Source of the DNA: an uncultured Rhodopila sp.
Lineage (GTDB): Bacteria > Pseudomonadota > Alphaproteobacteria > Acetobacterales > Acetobacteraceae
Reading direction: 5' to 3'
DNA: 64,000 nucleotides
Assembly: GCA_903851415.1 (NCBI GenBank)
Contig: CAINOE010000138.1
Coordinates: 1-64,000 of the forward strand
This document shows positions 43,713-52,906 of this stretch, piece by piece. Position numbers and translations under genes: made by a program. The notes under the pieces were generated by a model. That model worked only from the letters and a program-made list of their open reading frames with translations. It did not search any database and was not told the origin of the DNA. Position 1 is the first letter of the stretch. Every line of letters starts with the position of its first letter.

Positions 43713-45374
43713 TTAAAGTCCCGGGCTGGCGACCGACAGTCTGGCCGGACCTGGCGGAGCAGGCTGGTGCGCCTGCACATACTCGTGCGGGTCCACCGCC
43801 AGATACCGCGCCGGCCGATCGGCTGCGTGCTGGAAGACGGAGATCGCGGCGAGGACGCGTTTGTCGTCGTCCGACAGCCGCGTCACCTCCCGCAGATGAT
43901 CGGTCCAGCTTTCCATCGACCAGACTTCCACCCAACCCTCCGGATGCGCAACATCCTCATACACCTGCCAGAACAGCGCGCCGGCCCGGCCGCGGATGTG
44001 ATGCACTTCATTCATCAGGCGCAGGAACTCCACCCGCCGCAGGGCGTCCACACGGTAATAGGCGATTTCCATGATCCGGCCGCGGGTGGTGCGCAGCAGC
44101 GGCGCGAGTTCAGGGGCAGGGGCCTCCGGCACCGGCGCCGGTTCCCGGGCGGCGGCCGAGGGTGCCCGCACGATCGCCTCGATGCTGAAAAAACGCGCGA
44201 ACACGGTCAGTGCCAGGCCAACGGCGGCGGCGGCGAGGAACGTGTCGGACAAGCCGATTTGGCCGCCCAGCCAGCCCCATCCGAAGGAGCCGAGAGTGAG
44301 CGCGCCGTTCTGCGCCAACTGGTAAATCGACAGCACCCGTGCCCGCACCCAGGACGGGCAGACAAGCTGCGCCGCCGCCTGGATCGTCGCAAAGGCAGAG
44401 GTCCAGCCCAGCCCGAACAGCAGCATGCCGAACGACACCGGCAGCCAATGGTGCGACAGGCCGATGACCGCCATGCCGGCGCAGGACAGCAGCGAGCACA
44501 CCACCACCGTCGTCCCGCGCGACAGCTTGCCGCGCACCACCGGCAGCAGCATGCCGGAGGTGACGCCGCCGATGCCCATCATGCCCAGGATCAGGCCGTA
44601 CATCCCCGGGCCGAGGTCAAGATCGCGGCGGACGAACAACGGCAGCAGCGCCCACGGCGCCGAGGCCGGAATCGCATAGGACGCGGTGCGCACCATGGCC
44701 GCCTGAATCGCCGGGGTATTGCGCACGAAGCGCGTGCCGGCACGCATCGCGGAGACGAAACGCTCGCGCGGCAGGCCGGTGAAGCGGCGCTCGCGGTTCC
44801 AGGACAGCAGCGCGCCGATCACCGCCAGGATCGACACCGCATACAGCGAGAACGCCAGGCTGGAGCCGCCGATAAGTATCAGCGCGCCGGCGATAGCCGG
44901 GCCGACGGCGCGGGTCAGGTTGAAGCCGATGCCGTTCAGCGCGATCGCCTGCGCCATGTCCTCGCGCGGGACGAGTTCCGGGACGATCGCGCCCCAGGCC
45001 GGCGTCGTCAGGGCGGAGCCGATGCCGATGGCGAAGGTCAGCGCCAGCAGCCAGCCGGCGTTCATCATGTGGTTGAGCGTCAGGATCGCCAGCAGGGCGG
45101 CGGCCGAGATCGTCCAGATCTGCGTGGCGATCAGGAATACCCGGCGATCGACGATGTCGGCGAGGGCGCCTCCCGGCAGCGCCAGCAGGAACACCGGCAT
45201 GATGGTCGCCGCCTGCACCGCGGCGACGATCAGCGGGTGAGGGGCGAGTGTCGTCATCAGCCAGCCGGCGCCGGTGTTCTGCAGCCACGTGCCGAGCCAG
45301 CCGATGACACTGGCGATCCACAAGGTGCGGAACATGCCGTTGCGCAGCGGCACCAGGGCTGCCGGCAGCGGCAT
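43713..45374 (-). CDS. MFS transporter with a C-terminal monooxygenase-like domain
   Basis: A 553-residue protein. Residues 1 to about 410 form an MFS_3-type transporter (EntS-like secretion effector family) with twelve predicted helices: FRTLWIASVIGWLGTWLQNTGAGWLM, ALPGGALADIVDRRVFLI and VARPAIAGALILI-like runs. After an Ala/Pro linker, residues 435-535 form a cytoplasmic alpha/beta domain resembling an antibiotic-biosynthesis-monooxygenase ferredoxin fold. The start ATG 45374 overlaps the YceI stop (TGATG), so the two are coupled. The substrate is unknown. Confidence 0.88.
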   Translation of the reverse strand: MPLPAALVPLRNGMFRTLWIASVIGWLGTWLQNTGAGWLMTTLAPHPLIVAAVQAATIMPVFLLALPGGALADIVDRRVFLIATQIWTISAAALLAILTLNHMMNAGWLLALTFAIGIGSALTTPAWGAIVPELVPREDMAQAIALNGIGFNLTRAVGPAIAGALILIGGSSLAFSLYAVSILAVIGALLSWNRERRFTGLPRERFVSAMRAGTRFVRNTPAIQAAMVRTASYAIPASAPWALLPLFVRRDLDLGPGMYGLILGMMGIGGVTSGMLLPVVRGKLSRGTTVVVCSLLSCAGMAVIGLSHHWLPVSFGMLLFGLGWTSAFATIQAAAQLVCPSWVRARVLSIYQLAQNGALTLGSFGWGWLGGQIGLSDTFLAAAAVGLALTVFARFFSIEAIVRAPSAAAREPAPVPEAPAPELAPLLRTTRGRIMEIAYYRVDALRRVEFLRLMNEVHHIRGRAGALFWQVYEDVAHPEGWVEVWSMESWTDHLREVTRLSDDDKRVLAAISVFQHAADRPARYLAVDPHEYVQAHQPAPPGPARLSVASPGL

Positions 45375-45913
45375 CAGGTATGCGACCCCCGGTTGGCCGG
45401 GTTGGGGAATGCGACGCGGATGCGGACCGTCGATCCGGCGGTGAAGGGACGTGCTGTCATGCCCCACTCCGCCCGCCTGAGCTTGCCGCTGAACACCAGG
45501 GTGCCGGCCGATGGGCTGGATTCGGAGTCGAGGGTGAAGGGATGGGTCTGGCCGTGCAGCAGCAGGCTGCCGGTGACCCGGCCGCCCTCGCAGGCGCCGT
45601 GGAATGCCAGATCGGGGAACTGCGCCACGTCCATGAACTCGGGACCGGTGATGCCGTCACGGACGCTTGTCTCGGACATGATCAGGCTGGCGGCTTCGAC
45701 TTCCAGCACCACCTGACAGGCGCTTGGGGCGGCGGAGTCGGTGCGGATCCAGCCGTGGAAGCGGGTGAACCGGCCGTCGAACGGGATCAGGCCGAGGCCC
45801 CAGGCGCGCAGCTCGACCCGGCTGTCCTGCGGCAGCAGTGGCAGCGGCGCGGCGCGCGCGGGGAGGGCGGCGGTCATGATGAGCAGCAGGATCCGGGCGG
45901 CGATGATGATCAT
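45374..45913 (-). CDS. YceI-family periplasmic protein
   Basis: A 179-residue protein with a signal peptide (MIIIAARILLLIMTAALPARA) and a lipocalin-like YceI barrel: GRFTRFHGWIRTD, EVEAASLIMSETSVRDGITGPEFMDVAQFPDLAFHG, then LLLHGQTHPFTLD. YceI proteins bind isoprenoid lipids such as quinones. The start is ATG 45913. Its stop overlaps the start of the MFS gene, so lipid binding and transport may be linked (inference). Confidence 0.88.
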   Translation of the reverse strand: MIIIAARILLLIMTAALPARAAPLPLLPQDSRVELRAWGLGLIPFDGRFTRFHGWIRTDSAAPSACQVVLEVEAASLIMSETSVRDGITGPEFMDVAQFPDLAFHGACEGGRVTGSLLLHGQTHPFTLDSESSPSAGTLVFSGKLRRAEWGMTARPFTAGSTVRIRVAFPNPANRGSHT

Positions 45914-45985
45914 GCGCGGCTGTTCCGCCGCGTCTCTCCCTGGACGTCGTCTGGCCACTGTGTTGAACCTGCTGCATAGTCCGGA

Positions 45986-46504
45986 ATGAACCTGCGAAGG
46001 ATGCACGCCGTGCCCGTGGAGAAGCAAGCCTACCGTGAGGCGATGGCGCGTCTGGGCGCCGCGGTGAATGTGGTTACCACGGATGGTCCCGGCGGGCGGG
46101 CGGGCTTCACCGCCAGCGCGGTGTGCAGCGTGACCGACACACCGCCGACTTTGCTGGTCTGCGCCAACCGGTCGAATGACTCGTATCCGGCGATGCGGGC
46201 GAACGGGGTGCTGTGCGTGAACACGCTGACGCCGGCGCAGCAGGGGCTGTCACCGATGTTCGCCGGGATGACGCACCACTCGATGGACGAGCGGTTCGAC
46301 GGATACGCGTGGCACCGGTTGGAGACCGGGGCGCCGGTGCTGGATCAGGCGGTGGTGGTGTTCGATTGCCGGATCGCGCAGGTCGTGGAGGTGGGGACTC
46401 ACGACGTGTTTTTCTGCTCGGTCGAGGCGGTGCGGACGGGCACCGCGCATGAGGGGCTTATTTACTATGGGCGGGGGTATCATCGGGTTGCTGTCAAGGG
46501 GTGA
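45986..46504 (+). CDS. Flavin reductase-domain protein
   Basis: A 172-residue flavin reductase of the HpaC/RutF type: [55 protein letters not shown], then GVLCVNTL and [25 protein letters not shown]. It would reduce FMN or FAD with NAD(P)H for a partner monooxygenase, which is not in the window. Three starts are possible (ATG 45986, ATG 46001, GTG 46013); the first is used because GTCCGGA precedes it. Confidence 0.88.
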   Translation: MNLRRMHAVPVEKQAYREAMARLGAAVNVVTTDGPGGRAGFTASAVCSVTDTPPTLLVCANRSNDSYPAMRANGVLCVNTLTPAQQGLSPMFAGMTHHSMDERFDGYAWHRLETGAPVLDQAVVVFDCRIAQVVEVGTHDVFFCSVEAVRTGTAHEGLIYYGRGYHRVAVKG

Positions 46505-46512
46505 GGGGCCGA

Positions 46513-46538
46513 ATGGCCCGGACAGCCGGGCCATGACG
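46513..46538. repeat. Single GGCCCGG-type hairpin
   Basis: ATGGCCCGG and CCGGGCCAT face each other around ACAG, followed by GACG. It lies between the convergent flavin reductase and cupin genes and may serve as a transcription barrier for both. Confidence 0.75.
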
Positions 46539-46580
46539 TGAACGGTGAGGCCAACCGATTCGATCATTCCTCGCCGTCGC

Positions 46581-46910
46581 CTAAGGGCTTTCGGGCCGGC
46601 AGAAATGGATCGCAAGCCAAATCGTCGGTTCGTTTGCGGCCGTCCTCGTGACCCGATGGATGCAATGGGCCGGGATGAGGACGGTGTCGCCGGGACGCAG
46701 ATCGCGTTCGCCTGCTCCGTCGAGCCATAGGCCCGCCGAACCGCGCAACAGAAGCACCCATTCGTCATGGTCCTGGTCGTAAGGCGAATCGGCCGGTGTC
46801 GTGTGGCCGTAGGAGACAATCCGCTCTATCCGGACGTCCGGACGCGCGAGCAACGCCTCGACGGACTCGTTCTCCGCGCGGTCGGGAAGATTGTCGAACA
46901 GATTGGTCAA
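46581..46910 (-). CDS. Cupin-domain protein
   Basis: A 109-residue single cupin: RIERIVSYGHTTPADSPYDQDHDEWVLLLRGSAGLWLDGAGERDLRPGDTVLIPAHCIHRVTRT. The first cupin motif has the metal-binding Glu and the second His residues. It starts at TTG 46910 with GGGGACG upstream; the length and the MTNLFDNLP start are typical of small cupins. It is divergent from the radical-SAM gene. Substrate unknown. Confidence 0.8.
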   Translation of the reverse strand: MTNLFDNLPDRAENESVEALLARPDVRIERIVSYGHTTPADSPYDQDHDEWVLLLRGSAGLWLDGAGERDLRPGDTVLIPAHCIHRVTRTAANEPTIWLAIHFCRPESP

Positions 46911-46982
46911 CGGCGCGTCCCCGATCTTCGATCGCAACGGCCGAATGATGCTTGTTGCCAGGCGGATTGCAAGCGTGGTTGT

Positions 46983-48764
46983 GTGCGTGACCAGCCACGA
47001 GGGACGCAACCAATTTCCTCCCCTGATCCGAGCCGGCGGTTCCGCCTCGTCCTGATCAAGCCGTCGCATTATGACGACGATGGCTACGTCATCCAATGGT
47101 TCCGCTCCTCGATGCCCTCCAACAGCCTGGCCGCGGTCTACGGGTTGGCGATGGATTGCGCGGCCCGGCAGGTGCTGGGGGCGGATACCGAGATCGTTGT
47201 CGATGCGTATGACGAGACGAACACGCGGATCCGGCCGGACCGTATCGCCCGCGACATAGCCGCGGACGGCGCCGGCCTTGTGGGGTTCGTCGGGGTTCAG
47301 TCCAACCAGTTTCCGCGCGCGATGGATCTGGCGCGCCGGTTTCGGGCGCTCGGCATCGATGTCGCCATCGGCGGGTTCCACGTTTCGGGCACGCTGGCGA
47401 TGCTGCCCGGCATCACGCCGGAACTGCAGGAAGCGACCGATCTCGGGATCGTTCTCTATGCGGGCGAGGCGGAGGATGGGCTGGAGGAGTTGTTGCGCGA
47501 TGCGGTAAACGGCACGCTGCATCCGGTTTACAATCACATGACCTCGCTGCCGAACCTTTCCGGCGTTCCGATCCCCTGGTTGCCGGCCAATCGGGTCGCG
47601 CGGACGGCGGGACGGATGACGACGTTCGATGCCGGTCGCGGCTGTCCGTTCCAGTGCAGTTTCTGCACGATCATCAATGTGCAGGGCCGCGTCTCCCGCC
47701 GGCGCACGCCCGCGGACGTGGAAGCGATCGTGCGGCAGAACGCCGCGCGCGGGGTGCGGAGTTTCTTCATCACCGACGACAATTTCGCTCGCAACAAGGA
47801 CTGGGAGCCGATTCTCGACCGTCTGATCGCGTTGCGGGAACGGGACGGTTTCAACATAAAGCTGACAATCCAGGTCGATATGCTGTGTCACCGCATTCCG
47901 CGGTTCATCGAGAAAGCCGGGCGCGCGGGGGTGGTGCGGGTTTTCATCGGGCTGGAGTCAATCAATCCGGACAGTTTGCTGGCCGCGAAGAAGAAGCAGA
48001 ACCGCATTGCTGAGTATCGCGACATGCTGCTGGCCTGGAAGGGCATCAGGGCGGTCATCTGGGCCGGCTACATCATCGGCTTTCCCGCCGACACGCCGGA
48101 GACCGTTGCGCGGGACATTCGTATCATTCAGAACGAGTTGCCGATCGATTTTCTGGAGTTCTTTGTGCTGACCCCGCTGCCGGGGTCGGAGGATCATCAG
48201 AAGCTGTTTCTGGCGGGGGTTGAGATGGATGCCGATCTCAACCGTTACGATACGTTTCATGTGGTGACGGGGCATGGGAGAATGAGCCGCGCGGAGTGGG
48301 AGAAGGTGTATTGGGATGCCTGGCGAGCGTACTATACCTTCCCGCACATGAGAACGTTGCTTTATCGCGCGGCGGCGACCCGGATCTCGCTGGGCAAGAT
48401 GCTGAGCATGCTGCTGAGCTTCTGGAGCCTGAGCTTGGTCGAGCACACGCATCCGCTGGAGGGCGGGTATTTGCGCCGGCGGGTCCGGACGGAGCGCCGG
48501 CCGGGCCGGCCGATTGTTCCGGCCTGGCGGTTCTGGCCGGCGGCGGCGGCGGGTTTCGCGATGAAGCATGTGCGCATGGCGGTGATGGCGGCGCGACTGT
48601 TGCTTGTAAGACATAGATTGAAGCGGGACCCTGCGGCGCGCGACTACCGCGACCTGGCGCTGACCCCTACCGGCGATGAGGAGGCGTTGGCGCTCTTCTC
48701 GAGCACCGAGGCCTCGCGCCGGGCGACGCGGGGGAAATTGCGTCCGACGGCCGCAGCGCGGTGA
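46983..48764 (+). CDS. B12-binding-domain radical SAM protein
   Basis: About 593 residues. The N-terminal part (about 15-180) is a B12-binding-like Rossmann domain (FRLVLIKPSHYDDDGYVIQWFRSSMPSNSLAAVYGLA, then GFVGVQSNQFPRAMDLARRFRALGIDVAIGG). The radical-SAM motif is GRGCPFQCSFC (cysteines near 221, 225, 228). The C-terminal 150 residues are basic and partly hydrophobic. The reaction is unknown; relatives perform methylations or ring closures on lipids or pigments. GTG 46983 is a tentative start. Confidence 0.85.
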   Translation: MRDQPRGTQPISSPDPSRRFRLVLIKPSHYDDDGYVIQWFRSSMPSNSLAAVYGLAMDCAARQVLGADTEIVVDAYDETNTRIRPDRIARDIAADGAGLVGFVGVQSNQFPRAMDLARRFRALGIDVAIGGFHVSGTLAMLPGITPELQEATDLGIVLYAGEAEDGLEELLRDAVNGTLHPVYNHMTSLPNLSGVPIPWLPANRVARTAGRMTTFDAGRGCPFQCSFCTIINVQGRVSRRRTPADVEAIVRQNAARGVRSFFITDDNFARNKDWEPILDRLIALRERDGFNIKLTIQVDMLCHRIPRFIEKAGRAGVVRVFIGLESINPDSLLAAKKKQNRIAEYRDMLLAWKGIRAVIWAGYIIGFPADTPETVARDIRIIQNELPIDFLEFFVLTPLPGSEDHQKLFLAGVEMDADLNRYDTFHVVTGHGRMSRAEWEKVYWDAWRAYYTFPHMRTLLYRAAATRISLGKMLSMLLSFWSLSLVEHTHPLEGGYLRRRVRTERRPGRPIVPAWRFWPAAAAGFAMKHVRMAVMAARLLLVRHRLKRDPAARDYRDLALTPTGDEEALALFSSTEASRRATRGKLRPTAAAR

Positions 48765-48822
48765 CCGCCTCAGGCACCGCCGATTGGACAGCTTTTCAGC
48801 CGATCGGCCTGGGCTCTTTATG

Positions 48823-48903
48823 TCATGGCCCGGCTTGTTGTCCGGGCCATCCATGCCAGTACCCTGCCGCGACAGGTGGCCCGGACGAGGCAGGCCATGA
48901 CGA
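48823..48903. repeat. GGCCCGG-type palindromic repeat pair
   Basis: Two facing palindromes (48824-48850 and 48875-48903) enclose CCTGCCGCGACAG, which is the reverse complement of the spacer core at 31535. This is therefore the same element in the opposite direction, slightly diverged. Confidence 0.8.
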
Positions 48904-48932
48904 TAAAAAAACGACGGCTGAGGCACCCGGCT

Positions 48933-49292
48933 TCACGCGGACCGCAGAAACTCCAGCACCGCCCTGCTGAATCCAACGGGGTCCTGCTCGAACATCGCAT
49001 GCGTCGCCTGCGGGATTATCTCCACCTTCGCGTCCGGAACATGCGCCGCCAGCGCACGCAGCACCACCGGCAGATGCCGGGCGATCGTGAAACCGCCGCC
49101 GGTGACGTCCCAATGCTCAGGAAAGCACCGTCGCAGGCTGGGTACGATCACGCGATGACGCTGCGACAAGGGTCCGAGCACCGGGCACCAGGTTCGGAAG
49201 TCGCCGAGAGAGCCGTGGATGCAGACCAACGGTTCGCCGCCGCCGATGTCGATATGTGCCATGTCGTAGCCGTTGACGCGCTGACGCAACAT
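48933..49292 (-). pseudogene. Alpha/beta-hydrolase with an internal deletion
   Basis: The 119-residue product begins as a normal alpha/beta-hydrolase (MAHIDIGGGEPLVCIHGSLGDFRTWCPVLGPLSQRHRVIVPSLRRCFPEHWD) and ends with its normal C-terminus (IIPQATHAMFEQDPVGFSRAVLEFL). About 130-150 central residues are missing, including the Gly-x-Ser-x-Gly nucleophile and the catalytic acid. The join lies near 49070, after FTIARHLPVVLRAL. The catalytic His remains. It cannot be an active hydrolase. ATG 49292 follows AGGA. Confidence 0.75.
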
Positions 49293-49446
49293 TGCCGTGT
49301 CCTGTTCGGTCAATCGCCGCGATCGGCAGTCTTGCAACCGGCGGCCATCGTTGCAAGGCGTGGATGACGGTACTGTCCCGGGATCATCTTGTCTCGCCTC
49401 TCCGGATCAGGTCTGATCTGCCCAGAGCCACGGGAGGAGACCAAAC

Positions 49447-49905
49447 ATGGCGGAAATCCGCACATCCCACCTGATGACGATGAAGCTCGCGGTCAGCGGC
49501 CTGCAGCCCATCGGTGACACGCCCGCCGGTCACCGCCGCATCGGCCTGGTGGCGGGAGGCACGTTCGAGGGGCCGAAGCTGCGCGGCACCGTGCTGCCGG
49601 GCGGCGCGGACTGGATCATCGGCCGCCCGGACGGGGTCACGACGCTCGACGTGCGCATCGTGCTGCAGACCGATGACGGCGCCGCCATTGGCCTGACGTA
49701 TCGCGGTCTGCGCCACGGACCCGCCGAGGTGATGGCGAAGGTCAACAGCGGCGAGTTCGTCGATCCATCGTTGTACTACTTCCGGATCGCTGCCACGTTC
49801 GAAACGGCCGCACCGCGATACGCCTGGCTGAACGGCGTATTCGGCATCGGCTCGGGCAGGCGCCCGCCGGAAGGTCCCATCTACGACATCTTCGAGGTGC
49901 TCTGA
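49447..49905 (+). CDS. DUF3237-family protein
   Basis: A 152-residue all-beta protein with DUF3237 features: GGTFEGPKLRGTVLPGGADWIIGRPDGVTTLDVRIVLQTDDGAAIGLTYRG, then SLYYFRIAATFETAAPRYAWLNGVFGIGSGRRPPEGPIYDIFEV. The function is unknown. GGGAGGAG lies 11 bases before ATG 49447. It ends 2 bases before the dehydrogenase gene. Confidence 0.88.
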   Translation: MAEIRTSHLMTMKLAVSGLQPIGDTPAGHRRIGLVAGGTFEGPKLRGTVLPGGADWIIGRPDGVTTLDVRIVLQTDDGAAIGLTYRGLRHGPAEVMAKVNSGEFVDPSLYYFRIAATFETAAPRYAWLNGVFGIGSGRRPPEGPIYDIFEVL

Positions 49906-49907
49906 TC

Positions 49908-50810
49908 ATGCCTGTACGAATCGGATTTATCGGTCTCGGTAATATGGGCGGCCCGATGGCGGCCAACCTGGTGAAGGCCGGTCACAAGGTCACCGGCTTC
50001 GACCTGAGCCCGGTGGCGCTGGAGGCGCTGGCGAAAGCCGGGGGCAAGACCGCCGACAGCGCTTTCGGCGCGGCGGAGGGCGCTCAGGTCGTCATCACCA
50101 TGCTGCCCGCCGGCGAGCATGTGCGGCAGGTCTTCCTGCATCAGGGCGGCCTGATCGACGAGGTGAAGGACGCCAGGCCGCTGCTGATCGACTGCTCCAC
50201 CATCGACGTTGACACCGCCCGCGAAGTCACGGCGGCGGCGGCGGAAGTGGGCCTGGCAATGCTGGACGCGCCGGTCTCCGGCGGCACCGCGGGCGCCCAA
50301 AACGGCACCCTGACCTTCATGGTCGGCGGCACGGAGGAGGCGTTCGCCTGCGGCAAGCCGATTCTGGAGGCGATGGGGAAGAATATCTTCCACGCGGGAG
50401 GGCCGGGCGCCGGACAGGCCGTCAAGATCTGCAACAACATGATGCTGGCCATCAACATGGTCGGCGTGGCGGAGGGGTTCCTGCTGGCGCAGAAGCTCGG
50501 CCTGGACTGGGGCACGCTGCACCGGATCTGCTCCACCGCGACGTCGAATTCCTGGGCGCTGTCGAGTTACTGTCCCGCACCCGGTCCGGTGCCGGCCGCA
50601 CCATCGAACCGCGACTACGCCGCCGGGTTCGCTGCGGCGCTGATGCTGAAGGACATCAAGCTGTCGCAGACTGCGGCGGAGGCGGCGGGATCGCCCACTC
50701 CGCTGGGAGCGAAGGCGATGAGCTTCTACCAGCAGGTGGTGGATGAGGGCGAAGGCGGGAAGGATTTCTCGGTCGTGTTCCGGTGGCTGGCGAAGCAGAA
50801 GCGGGAGTGA
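49908..50810 (+). CDS. 3-hydroxyisobutyrate dehydrogenase-type enzyme
   Basis: A 300-residue beta-hydroxyacid dehydrogenase. The NAD site is IGFIGLGNMGGPMAANLVKAGHKVTGFD. The substrate loop is LDAPVSGGTAGAQNGTLTFMVGG, and the catalytic Lys is in GQAVKICNNMMLAINMVGVAE. The closest functional type is 3-hydroxyisobutyrate dehydrogenase (valine breakdown); tartronate semialdehyde reductase is the alternative. It belongs to a cluster with DUF3237 and an acyl-CoA ligase. Confidence 0.9.
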   Translation: MPVRIGFIGLGNMGGPMAANLVKAGHKVTGFDLSPVALEALAKAGGKTADSAFGAAEGAQVVITMLPAGEHVRQVFLHQGGLIDEVKDARPLLIDCSTIDVDTAREVTAAAAEVGLAMLDAPVSGGTAGAQNGTLTFMVGGTEEAFACGKPILEAMGKNIFHAGGPGAGQAVKICNNMMLAINMVGVAEGFLLAQKLGLDWGTLHRICSTATSNSWALSSYCPAPGPVPAAPSNRDYAAGFAAALMLKDIKLSQTAAEAAGSPTPLGAKAMSFYQQVVDEGEGGKDFSVVFRWLAKQKRE

Positions 50811-50885
50811 CGAAGGCGAGATGCAGTTTCAATTCCCGGGCGTTCTGGTAAGACAACACCAAGACCAACCGGGGAGACGGCACCA

Positions 50886-52577
50886 ATGACGGCGGCGGCA
50901 TTCAAGGCGGCGCGCGACTTTCTGCTGGCGCATCGCACCGACTACGCAACCGCGTATCGCGACTTCCGTTGGCCGGAGGTGGGCAAGTTCAACTGGGCGC
51001 TCAACTGGTTCGACGCCGAACTCGCGCGCGGGGCCACCGCGGACCAGCCTGCCCTGATCATCGTTGGCGAGGGTGCCGCCCGGCTGAGCTTCGCGGAACT
51101 GTCCGAACGCTCCAGCCGCGTCGCCAACGGCCTGCGCGCTTTGGGCGTGAAGCGCGGCGACCGCATCCTGCTGATGCTCGGCAACATCGTGCCGCTGTGG
51201 GAGGTGATGCTGGCCTCCATCAAGCTCGGCGCGGTCGTCATCCCGGCCACGACGTTACTGGCAAGCACCGACCTGGCGGATCGCTTCGACCGCGGCCGGG
51301 CCCGGCATGTGGTGACCACCAGCGGCGAGACCGGCAAGTTCGACGGCCTGGACGCCAGTCTGACGCGTATCGCCATCGGCGACGCGGTGCCCGGCTGGAA
51401 CCGCTACGACGATCTGCTGGCGGCATCCGCAGATTTCGTTCCGGACGGCGAGACGGATGCGGACGACCCGCTGCTGCTGTATTTCACCTCCGGCACGACC
51501 GCGAAGCCGAAGCTGGTGCTGCATTCGCACCGGTCGTATCCTGTCGGGCATCTCTCCACCATGTACGTGCTGGGATTGAAGCCCGGCGACATCCACCTGA
51601 ACGTTTCTTCCCCGGGCTGGGCGAAACATGCCTGGAGCTGCTTCTTTGCCCCGTGGAACGTCGGCGCCGCGGTGTTCATCGCCAGCCAGGGGCGTTTCCA
51701 CGCCCGCACCCTGCTGGACACGATCGCCGCCAACAACGTAACGACGCTGTGCGCGCCGCCGACGGTCTGGCGCATGCTGATCCAGGAGGACCTGAAGTCG
51801 ATCAGGCACAGCCTGCGCGAGGTGCTCGGGGCAGGGGAGCCGCTGAACCCCGAGGTGATCGAGCAGGTGCAGGCCGCATGGGGCCTGACCATCCGCGACT
51901 TCTACGGCCAGACCGAAACCACCGCCCAGGTCGGCAATCCGCCCGGCCAGCCGATAAAGCCCGGGTCAATGGGGCGGCCGCTGCCGGGATACACGATCCG
52001 GTTGCTGGACCCGGACGACCAGGAGGCCGGGGAAGGGGAGCTGTCGATCGCCCTCGACCCGCGGCCTGCGGCGCTGATGCGCGGCTACCAGCAGGACGAC
52101 GGCTCGATCCTCGGGCTGACCGGGGCGGCCTACCGCACCGGCGACGTGGCGTCGCGCGATGCCGACGGATACCTGACCTATGTCGGCCGGGCGGATGATG
52201 TGTTCAAAGCCTCGGACTACCGGATCAGCCCGTTCGAGCTGGAAAGCATCCTGATCGAGCATCCCGCGGTCGCCGAGGCCGCCGTGGTGCCGGCCCCCGA
52301 CCCGCTGCGTCTGGCGGTGCCGAAGGCGTATGTCGCGCTTGTCGGCGGGGCGGCGGGGGATCGGGCGACGGCGCTGTCGATCTTCCTGCATCTTCGCGAG
52401 CGGTTGGCCCCGTTCAAGCGTGTGCGGCGGCTGGAGTTTCATGAGCTGCCGAAGACGATCTCGGGCAAGATCCGCCGGGTGGAGTTGCGTCAGCTTGAAC
52501 GCAAGCGCGCCGCGGATGGAACGCGGGAACCGGCTGAGTTCCGGGAGGAGGATTTTCCGGAACTGGCGGGGCGATAG
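50886..52577 (+). CDS. Acyl-CoA synthetase (AMP-forming)
   Basis: A 563-residue ANL-superfamily ligase. The phosphate loop is YFTSGTTAKPKLVLHSHRSY, the aromatic-adenine motif GQTET, then YRTGDVASRDADGYLTYVGRADDVFKASDYRISPFELE and the catalytic Lys near the end in PKTISGKIRRVELR. It resembles medium-chain or short-branched acyl-CoA ligases. Placed after a hydroxyacid dehydrogenase, it may activate a branched or substituted acid. GGGGAGACGGCACCA lies before ATG 50886. Confidence 0.92.
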   Translation: MTAAAFKAARDFLLAHRTDYATAYRDFRWPEVGKFNWALNWFDAELARGATADQPALIIVGEGAARLSFAELSERSSRVANGLRALGVKRGDRILLMLGNIVPLWEVMLASIKLGAVVIPATTLLASTDLADRFDRGRARHVVTTSGETGKFDGLDASLTRIAIGDAVPGWNRYDDLLAASADFVPDGETDADDPLLLYFTSGTTAKPKLVLHSHRSYPVGHLSTMYVLGLKPGDIHLNVSSPGWAKHAWSCFFAPWNVGAAVFIASQGRFHARTLLDTIAANNVTTLCAPPTVWRMLIQEDLKSIRHSLREVLGAGEPLNPEVIEQVQAAWGLTIRDFYGQTETTAQVGNPPGQPIKPGSMGRPLPGYTIRLLDPDDQEAGEGELSIALDPRPAALMRGYQQDDGSILGLTGAAYRTGDVASRDADGYLTYVGRADDVFKASDYRISPFELESILIEHPAVAEAAVVPAPDPLRLAVPKAYVALVGGAAGDRATALSIFLHLRERLAPFKRVRRLEFHELPKTISGKIRRVELRQLERKRAADGTREPAEFREEDFPELAGR

Positions 52578-52646
52578 GCAGCTTCGAGGTATTGGTTGAC
52601 CTGCGTCCGACAAATGTTAAATACGTCCGACACAATCGAGAGCATT

Positions 52647-52906
52647 ATGGCAACCAACCCAAGCGTCGAGAAGGTTCTGGATGTCGCCTGCCTGGAAGGT
52701 TTCATCCCGGCATCCGACTAGGACGCCAAGGTGTCCGGCCGTGTTCATGCAGCCTTCTGGACGCCGCGAAACAAAGGACCGGCCTGACATCGGAGACGGC
52801 TCTGCTGGAATACGCCCTCGCCAAGGTCGCGATCGAGGATAATTTCGGTGAGCGCTTTGCCCGCCTGCGCCGCAGCGTGAGCAAGGACGTGGATCTTGAG
52901 TTTTGA
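52647..52906 (+). pseudogene. Decayed antitoxin of a PIN-type toxin-antitoxin pair
   Basis: The N-terminal half, MATNPSVEKVLDVACLEGFIPASD, is followed by a TAG stop at 52719. After another 40 bases the frame shifts by one missing base (near 52757). The C-terminal half continues as LDAAKQRTGLTSETALLEYALAKVAIEDNFGERFARLRRSVSKDVDLEF. Joining the parts gives an antitoxin of about 86 residues. Its end overlaps the toxin start, the usual arrangement. Confidence 0.7.

Noticed and set aside
46911-47891. Long extension of the cupin frame upstream
   Set aside because: The extension is antisense to the radical-SAM gene; the cupin domain is complete from TTG 46910.
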